Assembly: GCF_900128945.1 (NCBI RefSeq)
Contig: NZ_FQUD01000001.1
Span: forward strand, 1,082,431-1,146,430
Source: Chryseobacterium sp. OV279
GTDB taxonomy: Bacteria > Bacteroidota > Bacteroidia > Flavobacteriales > Weeksellaceae
Direction: 5' to 3'
Length of the DNA: 64,000 nt
Shown here: positions 1-8,182 of the stretch, in pieces
Layout of the letters: the number at the start of each line of letters is the position of its first letter
Position numbering within the stretch: the stretch's first letter is position 1
Made by a program: the position numbers and the translations under genes
Notes under the pieces: model-generated
Seen by the model: only the letters and a program-made list of their open reading frames with translations
The model's database searches: none
What the model was told of the DNA's origin: nothing

Positions 1-265
1 GTCAATAGTGAATTTTTACTAGCAGAGAATCATTCACCATTCACTTGCGAAGCAAAATTGACCATTTAACACTCTGTTTTATAAGGAAATATTACCGTAA
101 CTTTCACTGTATGAATTGATTTTATACAGTGAAAGTTGTTGTATAGGCATCCCGTTGCTTTATTAATCCCGGAATATTTAACAAACTTTAACTCAAAAAT
201 GGCATTCATTATGTTGATTAATGCCAGTATTTATCAGAAATTTACCACTTATTTTAATTAAAGCT
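1..265. other. Intergenic region upstream of moxR with repeat words and a 14-bp inverted repeat
   Basis: No gene is supported here. Bases 39-62 carry a word with a TTGC-GAA-GCAA mini-hairpin that recurs at 32915-32938 with two differences. Bases 1-15 are the exact reverse complement of 32931-32945. A perfect 14-bp inverted repeat lies at 99-137. The open frame from 221 reads into moxR, but its first 15 codons lack family character, so they are treated as untranslated. Confidence 0.6.
99..137. repeat. Perfect 14-bp inverted repeat upstream of the moxR-bat block
   Basis: AACTTTCACTGTAT (99-112) and its exact complement (124-137) flank an 11-nt loop. No T-run follows, so it is not a classical terminator. 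It lies about 130 nt upstream of moxR, so it could be an operator or the 3' hairpin of an upstream gene outside the window. Confidence 0.6.
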
Positions 266-1270
266 ATGTCAGATACATATCAAGCCGAAGATATCCGCCA
301 GTTGACGGAAAAAGTAAAAGAAAAAAACTACTTATTTTCTCTTCTGAGACAGGAAATCAACAAAGTGATTATTGGACAGGAATATATGATAGACCGCCTT
401 TTGGTGGGACTTCTCGGGAATGGTCACGTTCTTTTGGAGGGGGTTCCCGGACTGGCAAAAACCCTGGCGATAAAAACCCTGGCAGAAGCTGTTCACGGTG
501 AATTTTCAAGGATACAGTTTACGCCGGATTTGCTTCCTGCGGATGTGGTGGGAACCATGATCTTCAATATTAAAGACAACGATTTTACCATAAAAAAAGG
601 TCCTGTTTTTGCGAATTTTGTGTTGGCGGATGAGATCAACCGTGCGCCGGCAAAAGTTCAGTCGGCACTGCTGGAAGTGATGCAGGAAAAGCAGGTAACC
701 ATTGGTGACGAAACCATGAAGCTTCCAAAACCGTTTCTGGTATTGGCTACTCAGAACCCGATTGATCAGGAAGGAACTTATCTTCTTCCGGAAGCTCAGA
801 GCGACCGTTTTATGCTGAAATGTAAAATCGATTATCCGAGTTTTGAAGACGAAAGAACCGTGATGAGAATGGTTTCAACCTCTCACCAGCCTGCTGTGAA
901 GCCTGTGATCTCACTGCAGGATATTGTAGATGCCAAAGAACTCATCAACCAGATCTATCTGGATGAAAAGATCGAAAAATATATTCTGGATATGGTTTTT
1001 GCAACGCGTTATCCTGAAAACTACGGACTTTCCGAACTTAAAAATTACATAGGATTCGGAGCTTCTCCAAGAGCATCCATCAACCTTGCAATTGCATCAA
1101 GAACGTATGCATTTCTGAAGGGAAGAGCTTTTGTGATTCCTGAAGATGTAAAAGCATTGGCGCAGGATGTATTAAGACACAGAATTGGTCTTACATTCGA
1201 AGCTGAGGCGGAAGAAATTACAGCAGAAGAGATTGTCAGTAGAATATTGGCTAAAATTCAGGCACCGTAA
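266..1270 (+). CDS. moxR: MoxR-family AAA+ ATPase
   Basis: AAA+ ATPase of 334 aa thought to act as a chaperone for the von Willebrand A proteins encoded downstream. Visible motifs are Walker A GVPGLAKT (59-66), Walker B VLADEINR (119-126), sensor ATQNP (161-165) and arginine-finger region SDRF (179-182). The frame is open from 221, but the ATG at 266 (MSDTYQAED) gives the usual MoxR length and N-terminus. Its stop overlaps the next start by one base (TAATG), and the DUF58 and bat genes follow on the same strand, the classical MoxR-DUF58-vWA arrangement. Family assignment is firm; the client set is inferred from context. Confidence 0.95.
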   Translation: MSDTYQAEDIRQLTEKVKEKNYLFSLLRQEINKVIIGQEYMIDRLLVGLLGNGHVLLEGVPGLAKTLAIKTLAEAVHGEFSRIQFTPDLLPADVVGTMIFNIKDNDFTIKKGPVFANFVLADEINRAPAKVQSALLEVMQEKQVTIGDETMKLPKPFLVLATQNPIDQEGTYLLPEAQSDRFMLKCKIDYPSFEDERTVMRMVSTSHQPAVKPVISLQDIVDAKELINQIYLDEKIEKYILDMVFATRYPENYGLSELKNYIGFGASPRASINLAIASRTYAFLKGRAFVIPEDVKALAQDVLRHRIGLTFEAEAEEITAEEIVSRILAKIQAP

Positions 1271-1728
1271 TGAGTGAAGTGGTCATCAGAAAAGCGGTTC
1301 AGGAAGATTGCGCTCCCATGCTGGAGCTGATCCGCGAACTGGCAGAATATGAGAAAGCACTTCATGAAGTGACTTTAACGTTGGATGAATTTATCGAAGA
1401 TGGCTTCGGTACGTCTCCGGTTTGGGGAGCTTTTGTTGCTGAACTCAATAATGAAATAGTAGGGATTTCCCTGTATTACGACAGATTTTCAACCTGGAAG
1501 GGAAGAAGACTATATCTTGAAGATCTGGTGGTGACTGAAAAAATGAGAGGAAAGCAGATCGGAAAACTTTTGTTTGATGCCACTTTGGAATACGGAAAAT
1601 CAAACCAATACAGCGGAATGGTTTTTCAGGTATTGAACTGGAACGAACCCGCCATTAATTTTTATAAAAAATACAGCCCGAAATTTGACAATGAATGGCT
1701 GAATGTTTCGATTGAACTGAAGGATTAA
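1270..1728 (+). CDS. GNAT N-acetyltransferase, diamine acetyltransferase-like
   Basis: A 152-aa GNAT-fold acetyltransferase. The pattern ending YLEDLVVTEKMRGKQIGKLLF (about 89-109) is the beta4 strand plus the acetyl-CoA pyrophosphate loop (RGKQIG). The downstream WNEPAINFYKKY segment is typical of spermidine/diamine acetyltransferases such as SSAT. The substrate cannot be fixed from sequence. The start overlaps the moxR stop by one base, so the two are probably co-translated, although the enzyme has no obvious role in the Bat system. A degenerate 124-nt spacer separates it from the DUF58 gene. Confidence 0.85.
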   Translation: MSEVVIRKAVQEDCAPMLELIRELAEYEKALHEVTLTLDEFIEDGFGTSPVWGAFVAELNNEIVGISLYYDRFSTWKGRRLYLEDLVVTEKMRGKQIGKLLFDATLEYGKSNQYSGMVFQVLNWNEPAINFYKKYSPKFDNEWLNVSIELKD

Positions 1729-1852
1729 AGAGAAGGGAAGAAAGGAAGTTAGAAGATGGAAGATGGAAGATGGAAGCGCGGCAGAAACCCCGTAACCAGC
1801 AACCCGAATCCCGAATCCCGAATCCCGAAAACTCGAAACCCGCACCAACATT
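1729..1852. repeat. Low-complexity stuttering spacer
   Basis: The spacer between the GNAT and DUF58 genes is built from reiterated words: AGATGGAAGATGGAAGATGG near 1755-1775, then AATCCCGAATCCCGAATCCCG near 1806-1830. Similar but unrelated reiterated words occur in other intergenic gaps of the window. No coding potential is supported. Confidence 0.6.
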
Positions 1853-2716
1853 ATGGAAATAAAAGATATTGTAAAAAAAGTAAAGCAGATAGAAATCCGT
1901 ACCCGAAAGAAGACGGAGGCTTCACTTATGGGACAGTATCACAGTGCTTTTAAAGGACAGGGGATGACTTTCTCGGAAGTTCGTCCTTATCAGTTCGGAG
2001 ACGAAATCAGAAGAATAGACTGGAACAAAACAGCCCGATTCCGTGAGCCGTTCGTCAAAGTGATGGAAGAGGAAAGAGAGCTCACCATGATGATTGTGGT
2101 AGATATTTCCGCATCTATGGATTATGGAACCAAAAACCAGCTGAAAAGGGAATATGTAGCTGAAATCGCTGCCAGCCTTGGATTTTCAGCCGCCGGAAAT
2201 AACGATAAAGTAGGACTGATCCTGTTTGCTGATAAAGTATATAAAGTGATTCCGCCGCAGAAAGGCAGAAAACATATTCTTTCGATCATCAGTAATATTC
2301 TCACGGCAGATTATGTACCTGTTGTGTCGAAAATTGATAAGGCGATGGAATATATGATGGGGATTTTCAAAAGGAAATCTCTGGTTTTTCTGTTCTCGGA
2401 TTTTGAAGATACATATGATTCCAAAATGCTGAGAGTAGCCTCCAAAAAACATCAGCTGCTCGGAATGAGGATCTATGACGAAAAAGATAACGAGATTCCT
2501 GATGTAGGCTATGCTCTCCTGCATGATGCCGAAACAGGAAAAGAAGTCTGGGCCAATACGTCCAGCGCAAGATGGAGGTATACGTTTGCCGAAGCCCAAA
2601 AACAGAAAGTCCGCGCTCTGGAAGAAGATTTTGCCAACAGCTCGGCCAGTTTTATGAACATGAGCACCGGTGCTGATTATTCTAAAATGCTGTATAATTA
2701 TTTCCAGAAGAAGTAA
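1853..2716 (+). CDS. DUF58 domain-containing protein (vWA-like)
   Basis: A 287-aa cytoplasmic protein of the DUF58 family, the usual partner of MoxR ATPases. The DUF58 signature IRRIDWNKTAR lies at 52-62, followed by a MIDAS-like metal site DISASMD at 84-90, as in von Willebrand A domains. There is no signal peptide or membrane segment, so it probably acts as a soluble adaptor between MoxR and the membrane-bound vWA proteins. The ATG at 1853 follows a degenerate spacer, and no better start exists. The molecular role of DUF58 proteins is poorly defined. Confidence 0.92.
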   Translation: MEIKDIVKKVKQIEIRTRKKTEASLMGQYHSAFKGQGMTFSEVRPYQFGDEIRRIDWNKTARFREPFVKVMEEERELTMMIVVDISASMDYGTKNQLKREYVAEIAASLGFSAAGNNDKVGLILFADKVYKVIPPQKGRKHILSIISNILTADYVPVVSKIDKAMEYMMGIFKRKSLVFLFSDFEDTYDSKMLRVASKKHQLLGMRIYDEKDNEIPDVGYALLHDAETGKEVWANTSSARWRYTFAEAQKQKVRALEEDFANSSASFMNMSTGADYSKMLYNYFQKK

Positions 2717-2739
2717 TTTTAATAACAAACTTTCTCCTA

Positions 2740-4410
2740 TTGAATAAAAACACTTTTATACTATTGCTTTTACCTTCTGTATTTTGTTTTGGACAAAACA
2801 AAACGGTGATTTCTGAGGTATCGGTAGTGGAACCGGAGGTCAATAGTAGCTTGAAAGTTCCGGCCAGTCAGTGTAAATATGTGATGGAGCCTGTTTATCT
2901 CCGTAATGAAAATAACGTTATTTATCACGATTGTAATACCAGAAAATACCTGCCGGTAAAAGGAAATGATATCACCTTTCCTAAAAACAATTCCGAAGGC
3001 TTTTTTGCATTGGATAAAGAAGGAGTTTATTATAAGGGAGATTATATTAAAATAGATACAGCCGGATTTAAAATAATAGGGCAGATAGGTGATCATCAGG
3101 AGGCACTTTGGAAAGTAAAGGGAAAAGTATATAAAAACTTTACACAGATCCAGGTTTCGGATCCGGATACCTTCGTGCCGGCTTATTGTGCGAATGGTGA
3201 CTATTATAAAGATAAAAATTTCATCTATTACCGTGATAAAAAGATGCCGGATGCAGATGTAAAGACCGCATTTGAAGCCTGCAGGGAATATTTTTATGAC
3301 AAAAACTATTTATACTTTAATGGAAAAATAGCCAAAGTGAATAATGAAGTTTTGTTTTCTGTAAATGAAGCACTGGCCAAAACTAAAACAAAAGTATACT
3401 CCAGAGATATGAGGCCGCATCCGGAAATGGATGCAAAAACAATCCGGCCGCTGTCGAGAAGGTTTTCTGTGGATGCAAAAAATGTTTATTATAATCTGGA
3501 AAAACTTCCGGTAAAGGGAGATTTCAAAAACCTGAAGGCATGGGATCAGGTCAATTCCTCCTATCTTTCAGACGGTCATTCCATATGGACGGCAGATGGA
3601 AAACAGGATGCTGATCTGGATGCGAAGACCTTTGGAATGCTTCCCCACTCAGATTTCTTTTATGACAAAAAAGGAGTCTATAAAAAAATATATTCAGAAA
3701 AACTGAAGAAAGCCGTAAATGATCAGTTCCCTTTTGATTATACGGATGATGTTTCGGAACAGAATCTTTTTATAACAGATAATTCCTGGTATATTGTCTA
3801 CAAAAATCAGGCGTACGATCCATGGAATAAGGTTATTTATAAAAACCTTACAGACGGACAGCTGGCTGCAGCAAGACAAAATACTCTGAATTTGTCAAAA
3901 GAAATAGAAAACAGAAAGATAGAAAAGCAGTTTAGCCAGAATCTTTATCTGGCAGAAGGTAAGATCTACTGTCATGGTCAGGAAACAGAGGCAGATGCGG
4001 GAAGCTTTACCAGTATTGGGGCTAATTGGAATTTTTATAAAGATTCAAAGAATGTATACCGGTATATCGGATATGGCGAAAACAGTAAATTGACAACAAT
4101 AAAAGGAATAGATCCGCTGACTGTGGAAACTTTCGGGAATTTTTTAAAGGATAAAGATTATATTTATAGTGGGAACTATAAAATAATAGACAGTAAAAAT
4201 GCTGAACTTTTGGGTGTGTTTACAGGATACAGACCCGGATGTGGATTAGACAGAAATCCTTCATCCAATTATTATCTGTTCAGAAATGATTCAGGATTTT
4301 GGCTTGTAATGATATCTGGCAAAGTTGTGATACGGAATTTAGGCATGGAACTTCCCGAGGGATGGCATGACGGAATTAAAGAATTTGAATTAAAGCCTTC
4401 TGTTTATTAG
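2740..4410 (+). CDS. Secreted DKNYV-repeat protein
   Basis: A 556-aa protein with an N-terminal signal peptide (residues about 1-18, ending CFGQ). It contains many irregular repeats around Asp-Lys-Asn-x-[VI]-Tyr-Tyr, for example KDKNFIYYRDKK, DKNYLYFNGK, VDAKNVYYN and YDKKGVYKK, characteristic of DKNYV-family proteins. The start is a TTG: the next in-frame ATG (2883) would delete the signal peptide. It lies 23 nt after the DUF58 gene and 25 nt before the next gene, so it is embedded in the bat block, where such a gene is not usual. Function is unknown; a periplasmic or surface repeat-propeller fold is conceivable. Confidence 0.8.
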   Translation: MNKNTFILLLLPSVFCFGQNKTVISEVSVVEPEVNSSLKVPASQCKYVMEPVYLRNENNVIYHDCNTRKYLPVKGNDITFPKNNSEGFFALDKEGVYYKGDYIKIDTAGFKIIGQIGDHQEALWKVKGKVYKNFTQIQVSDPDTFVPAYCANGDYYKDKNFIYYRDKKMPDADVKTAFEACREYFYDKNYLYFNGKIAKVNNEVLFSVNEALAKTKTKVYSRDMRPHPEMDAKTIRPLSRRFSVDAKNVYYNLEKLPVKGDFKNLKAWDQVNSSYLSDGHSIWTADGKQDADLDAKTFGMLPHSDFFYDKKGVYKKIYSEKLKKAVNDQFPFDYTDDVSEQNLFITDNSWYIVYKNQAYDPWNKVIYKNLTDGQLAAARQNTLNLSKEIENRKIEKQFSQNLYLAEGKIYCHGQETEADAGSFTSIGANWNFYKDSKNVYRYIGYGENSKLTTIKGIDPLTVETFGNFLKDKDYIYSGNYKIIDSKNAELLGVFTGYRPGCGLDRNPSSNYYLFRNDSGFWLVMISGKVVIRNLGMELPEGWHDGIKEFELKPSVY

Positions 4411-4435
4411 CAGTAAGGCAGTATTGATATAAAGA

Positions 4436-5338
4436 ATGAAATTGCAGAACATATTTTTAATTATATTTTTTCTTATCGGTGGAAATGCTTTTTCACAGAT
4501 ATTGTCCTCGAAGCTCGAAAAGAAGACCCTGGCTTTGGGTGAAGTCAATCGTTTAACGATTAAAATTGACAATGTACATGACTTACAGGTTATTGCTGCG
4601 CCTAAAAATGAGCTGCTTCCTTTCCATTTTGAGGAAATTAAAGACAGTATCGGACAGAATCAGAATTTCTACGAGAGAAAAATTGAGTTTTCAGTCTATG
4701 ATGAGGGAAAATTTACCATTCCCGAACTGGAATTTAATGTAGGAGGGAAGATTTTAAAAACCATTCCTTATGAAATTGATGTGATCAATACCGCTCAAAA
4801 GGACGATCAGATCAATGATATCATGAATAATAAAGAAGTAAAGCTTGAAACCAAAGATTATTGGGAACTCTATAAATTTTACATTCTCGCTGCCCTTGCT
4901 GTGATTGCGCTGATTATTGCCGTTATTATGTTTATCAAATGGGGCAGAAAATCGAAAAGCTCACCTGCGGTTGCAACCAATCAGACTTTAAAAGAGCTTG
5001 ATTCCTTAAAAAAGAAAAAATACATTGAAGGGGGTAATTTCCGTTCCTTTTATGTTGAATTAATAGAGATATCAAGAACATTTATCGCCAAACAGTACCA
5101 TCTCCCGGCGGATGTTCTTCTTACCGACGATCTTATTGAGGTTATGAAAAAGAACAACACCATTTCTCAGGAAAACGAAAAGATCGTGGAAGATGTATTT
5201 TTAAGAGGAGACCTGGTGAAATTTGCCAAGACTTTCCCTGATCAGACGACCATGGAGAAAGATTTTGCAGATATCCGTGATTTTGTGAAGAGATCATCAA
5301 AAGATTTAGAATTTGAAAACTTAAGAAAGGATGCCTGA
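4436..5338 (+). CDS. Membrane protein between DUF58 and batA (DUF4381-like position)
   Basis: A 300-aa protein with a signal peptide (about 1-20, ending AFSQ), a beta-rich extracytoplasmic region to about residue 140, one strong transmembrane helix near 147-168 (FYILAALAVIALIIAVIMF), and a charged helical cytoplasmic tail. Size, topology and position immediately before batA match the poorly characterised membrane component often found in MoxR-DUF58-vWA operons (annotated DUF4381 or BatD-like). Its last 8 bases overlap the start of batA. A role as a membrane partner of the Bat complex is inferred from context. Confidence 0.75.
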   Translation: MKLQNIFLIIFFLIGGNAFSQILSSKLEKKTLALGEVNRLTIKIDNVHDLQVIAAPKNELLPFHFEEIKDSIGQNQNFYERKIEFSVYDEGKFTIPELEFNVGGKILKTIPYEIDVINTAQKDDQINDIMNNKEVKLETKDYWELYKFYILAALAVIALIIAVIMFIKWGRKSKSSPAVATNQTLKELDSLKKKKYIEGGNFRSFYVELIEISRTFIAKQYHLPADVLLTDDLIEVMKKNNTISQENEKIVEDVFLRGDLVKFAKTFPDQTTMEKDFADIRDFVKRSSKDLEFENLRKDA

Positions 5339-6323
5339 TTTTGAATTTTACAGTCCGTGGTTCCTGCTGCTTTTTCTGCTATTTATTCCCCTTTTTATTA
5401 AAGATGCCGGCGGAAAGCAAAGGAAAGGCATAAAAGTTCCTACCATCCAGAATATGGATGACAGTGGAGGAATCCGTGCAGTGCTTGTTTTGCTTAAACT
5501 TTCGAAATATATCATTCTTTCAGCGCTGATTATTGCGATGGCCAGACCGAGAACTTTTACCGTCTCTCAGGACCGGGATGATACCAAAGGGGTAGATATT
5601 ATGCTTTCTATAGACGTTTCACTGAGTATGCTTGCCAAAGACCTTAGTCCGGACCGTATTACTGCATTAAAAGATATCGCCATCAAGTTTGTTCAGAAGC
5701 GCCCGAACGATAGAATAGGGGTGGTAGCTTATGCTGCAGAAGCATTTACCAAAGTACCGGTGACTTCGGATCATCAGGTGGTTATCGATGAAATTAAAAA
5801 CCTTAATTCTTTAGGTCTTGAACCAGGAACAGCGATAGGTGAAGGACTTTCCGTAGCGGTGAATCACCTGACCAAAAGCAAAGCTAAAAGTAAGGTGGTG
5901 ATTCTGATGACGGACGGAGTAAGCAATATTCAAAATGCAATACCTCCGCAAGTCGCTGCAGAACTGGCCAAAAACAATAATATAAAAATATACTCCATAG
6001 GGATCGGAACCAATGGTTTTGCACTGATGCCTACTTCACAGGATATTTTCGGGGATCTGATTTTCACGGAAACTGAAGTAACGATTGATGAAAATACTTT
6101 GAGAGAAGTGGCACAGACTACAGGAGGAAAGTATTTCAGAGCGACTTCCAACAGCAGCCTGGAGGAAATTTATGATGAAATCAACCAGTTGGAAAAATCT
6201 GACATTAAGGTTTCCAAGCTGTACAACTACGACGAATATTTTAAAATCTTCCTATGGATCGCATTGGGAATGCTGTTTTTTGATGCATTGCTGCGATGGG
6301 TATTATATAAATTTTTAAGCTGA
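5331..6323 (+). CDS. batA: BatA, membrane-anchored von Willebrand A protein
   Basis: A 330-aa inner-membrane protein. Two N-terminal hydrophobic helices (about 10-24 and 54-70) are followed by a vWA domain with a complete MIDAS (DVSLSM at 95-100, then conserved Thr and MTDG segments), and a C-terminal helix (about 303-322). This is the standard BatA architecture of Bacteroidota, associated with aerotolerance in Bacteroides fragilis and envelope integrity elsewhere. The start overlaps the upstream gene by 8 bp and the stop overlaps batB by one base (TGATG), implying translational coupling. Confidence 0.93.
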   Translation: MPDFEFYSPWFLLLFLLFIPLFIKDAGGKQRKGIKVPTIQNMDDSGGIRAVLVLLKLSKYIILSALIIAMARPRTFTVSQDRDDTKGVDIMLSIDVSLSMLAKDLSPDRITALKDIAIKFVQKRPNDRIGVVAYAAEAFTKVPVTSDHQVVIDEIKNLNSLGLEPGTAIGEGLSVAVNHLTKSKAKSKVVILMTDGVSNIQNAIPPQVAAELAKNNNIKIYSIGIGTNGFALMPTSQDIFGDLIFTETEVTIDENTLREVAQTTGGKYFRATSNSSLEEIYDEINQLEKSDIKVSKLYNYDEYFKIFLWIALGMLFFDALLRWVLYKFLS

Positions 6324-7330
6324 TGAATTGGTCTTTAGGAAATTACTGGTATTTACTTTTGCTGCTGCTTTTGCCGCTGCTGTCTTTCTTTCTGGTCCGT
6401 TATCTGAAGTGGAAAAAGAAAAAGAGAGAGATCTTTGCAGACAGCAGGTTTCACGATAATTTATTTGAAAACAGATCGGGATTTACAAAATTTTTCCCTG
6501 TTTTATATCTTTTGGGAACACTTTTCCTGATATTTTCCATTATCGATTTATTAAATGGTTCGGAAGAAGTGAAAACCAATCAAAGGCTTAATAATGTGAT
6601 TTTTATGCTGGATGTTTCCAATTCTATGAATGCGGAAGATATTGATCCCAGCCGTCTTATGGAAGCAAAGAATCTGATGTTGAGCACCATGCAGAAGATG
6701 AAGAATGATAAGATCGGGATTGTGATTTTTGCCGGTGAAGCGGTTTCCATTATGCCGCTTACGACAGATTACGGAACTGCGGAAACTTACATAAGTGCTT
6801 TGGAGACAAGTTCTATGAAGATTCAGGGGACGGATTTTCTGAAAGGAATGCAGGCGGCAGCTGAAAAATTTAAAAATGTAAGCAAAGGGTCAAGAAAGGT
6901 CATCCTGCTGAGTGATGGTGAAGATAATGAAGGGAATGATAATGCAGCGATAAGACTGGCTAACAGAGAAGGAATCTCTATAACATCGGTAGGAATAGGA
7001 ACTGATGAAGGGGCACCGGTACCGGAATATGTTTTCGGTCAGCTGATGGGCTACAAAACGGATATGGATGGAGGAACGGTTATTTCCAAAAGACAAACCG
7101 AAGCCCTTAAAAAGATGGCAGAATCTACAGGAGGCGACTATATCGACGGAAACAACATCAATGAGGCGCCTAATAAGATCATCGATGCCATGAATAAAAA
7201 GGCTTCCTCTGCACAGACTTTGGTGAGATCTCAGAACGCGAATCATTATTATCAATATTTTTTAATAGTATCCATTTTCTTCTTCTTTTTAATTTATATA
7301 TTGAACCCGAAAAAAGATTTCAACGTATAA
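6323..7330 (+). CDS. batB: BatB, membrane-anchored von Willebrand A protein
   Basis: A 335-aa paralogue of BatA with helices at about 9-27 and 57-75, a vWA domain with MIDAS motif DVSNSM at 97-102 and LLSDGEDNEG downstream, and a C-terminal membrane helix. BatA and BatB are expected to form a membrane-associated complex with the TPR protein BatC. It shares one base with the batA stop. A gap of 102 nt with a possible promoter separates it from batC. Confidence 0.93.
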   Translation: MNWSLGNYWYLLLLLLLPLLSFFLVRYLKWKKKKREIFADSRFHDNLFENRSGFTKFFPVLYLLGTLFLIFSIIDLLNGSEEVKTNQRLNNVIFMLDVSNSMNAEDIDPSRLMEAKNLMLSTMQKMKNDKIGIVIFAGEAVSIMPLTTDYGTAETYISALETSSMKIQGTDFLKGMQAAAEKFKNVSKGSRKVILLSDGEDNEGNDNAAIRLANREGISITSVGIGTDEGAPVPEYVFGQLMGYKTDMDGGTVISKRQTEALKKMAESTGGDYIDGNNINEAPNKIIDAMNKKASSAQTLVRSQNANHYYQYFLIVSIFFFFLIYILNPKKDFNV

Positions 7331-7418
7331 TATTTTATTCTTTGTTTATCAAGATTTTAAATAAATACTTTAACCGAACTTTAACAAATAGAAGTCTGTT
7401 TATTAACATATAAACGAA

Positions 7419-7426
7419 TAATTTTG
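7419..7426 (+). promoter_or_regulatory. Possible flavobacterial -7 element before batC
   Basis: TAATTTTG matches the TAnnTTTG element and ends only 6 nt before the batC ATG at 7433. No clear -33 TTG is present at the right distance. If used, it would give an almost leaderless batC transcript and separate transcriptional control of batC-batD. Confidence 0.35.
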
Positions 7427-7432
7427 CATTTG

Positions 7433-8182
7433 ATGAATACTAAAATCATTTTTTTATCGTTTCTAATTGCTTTGTCATTCTCAAACCTCATGTTTGGGCA
7501 GGAAAACTACCGTACACTGGTGTATGAAGGCAATCAGAAATTCAACGGTAAAGATTATGATGGAGCATCTTCCAAGTATATGGAGGCGGTAAAAAAGAAT
7601 GAAAAAGATTTTACGGCTCATTATAACCTGGGGAATGCACTGTATAAAAGCAAGAAGTATGAAGAGGCCAAAGCAGAATTTGACAAAGCACAAAAGCTTT
7701 CACAGACCCTGCCTGATAAAACGGCTGCCCTTCACAACCTTGGAAACACGTATATGCAGATGAACCAGCCGGAAAAAGCGGCTGATTATTATAAGCAGGC
7801 CCTGAAACAGGATCCTTATAATGAAGCAACGAGAAAGAACTTTGAAATTGCCAAGCTGAAAGAAAAAGAAAAGCAGCAGCAAAAGAACGAGAAGAATAAC
7901 TCAGGAAAAGGCGGTGGCGGCGGTGATGATCAGAACAAAGGGGATGATCAGAAAGGCGATAAAAAAGATCAGAAGCAGGATCAGGGCAATGGCCCGCAGA
8001 ATGAAGGGAAAAGCGATCAGGGGAATACTCCTAAGCAGGACCAGAACAATGAAGGGAAGATCCCTAAAGACTTGGAAAATGCCATATTAGATAAAGTAAG
8101 CGAAAAAGAAAAAGAAACCGCCAGAAAAATCTTAAATAAGAATTCTTATTCGACGCCTCAGAGCAACGAAAAAGATTGGTGA
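7433..8182 (+). CDS. batC: BatC, tetratricopeptide-repeat protein
   Basis: A 249-aa exported TPR protein. The signal peptide covers about residues 1-22 (MFGQ end). Three TPR units follow between about 26 and 132, including AHYNLGNALYKSKKYEEAKA and LHNLGNTYMQMNQPEKAADY. The C-terminal half is a low-complexity Gly/Asp/Gln/Lys tail and then a charged helix. The frame is open from a TTG at 7424, but the ATG at 7433 gives a clean signal peptide. Its stop overlaps the batD ATG by one base. It probably scaffolds BatA/BatB at the periplasmic face, as proposed for Bat systems. Confidence 0.9.
   Translation: MNTKIIFLSFLIALSFSNLMFGQENYRTLVYEGNQKFNGKDYDGASSKYMEAVKKNEKDFTAHYNLGNALYKSKKYEEAKAEFDKAQKLSQTLPDKTAALHNLGNTYMQMNQPEKAADYYKQALKQDPYNEATRKNFEIAKLKEKEKQQQKNEKNNSGKGGGGGDDQNKGDDQKGDKKDQKQDQGNGPQNEGKSDQGNTPKQDQNNEGKIPKDLENAILDKVSEKEKETARKILNKNSYSTPQSNEKDW

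Noticed and set aside
221..265. Upstream 15-codon extension of moxR
   Set aside because: The extension is not typical of MoxR and the ATG at 266 gives the usual N-terminus.
1796..1835. CRISPR-like reiteration (AATCCCG repeats)
   Set aside because: The repeat unit is about 7-8 nt with no spacers of constant length, so it is simple stuttering sequence.
2186..2728. 180-codon minus-strand frame over the DUF58 gene
   Set aside because: It lies antisense to a gene with an intact DUF58 signature and MIDAS motif and shows no family features of its own.
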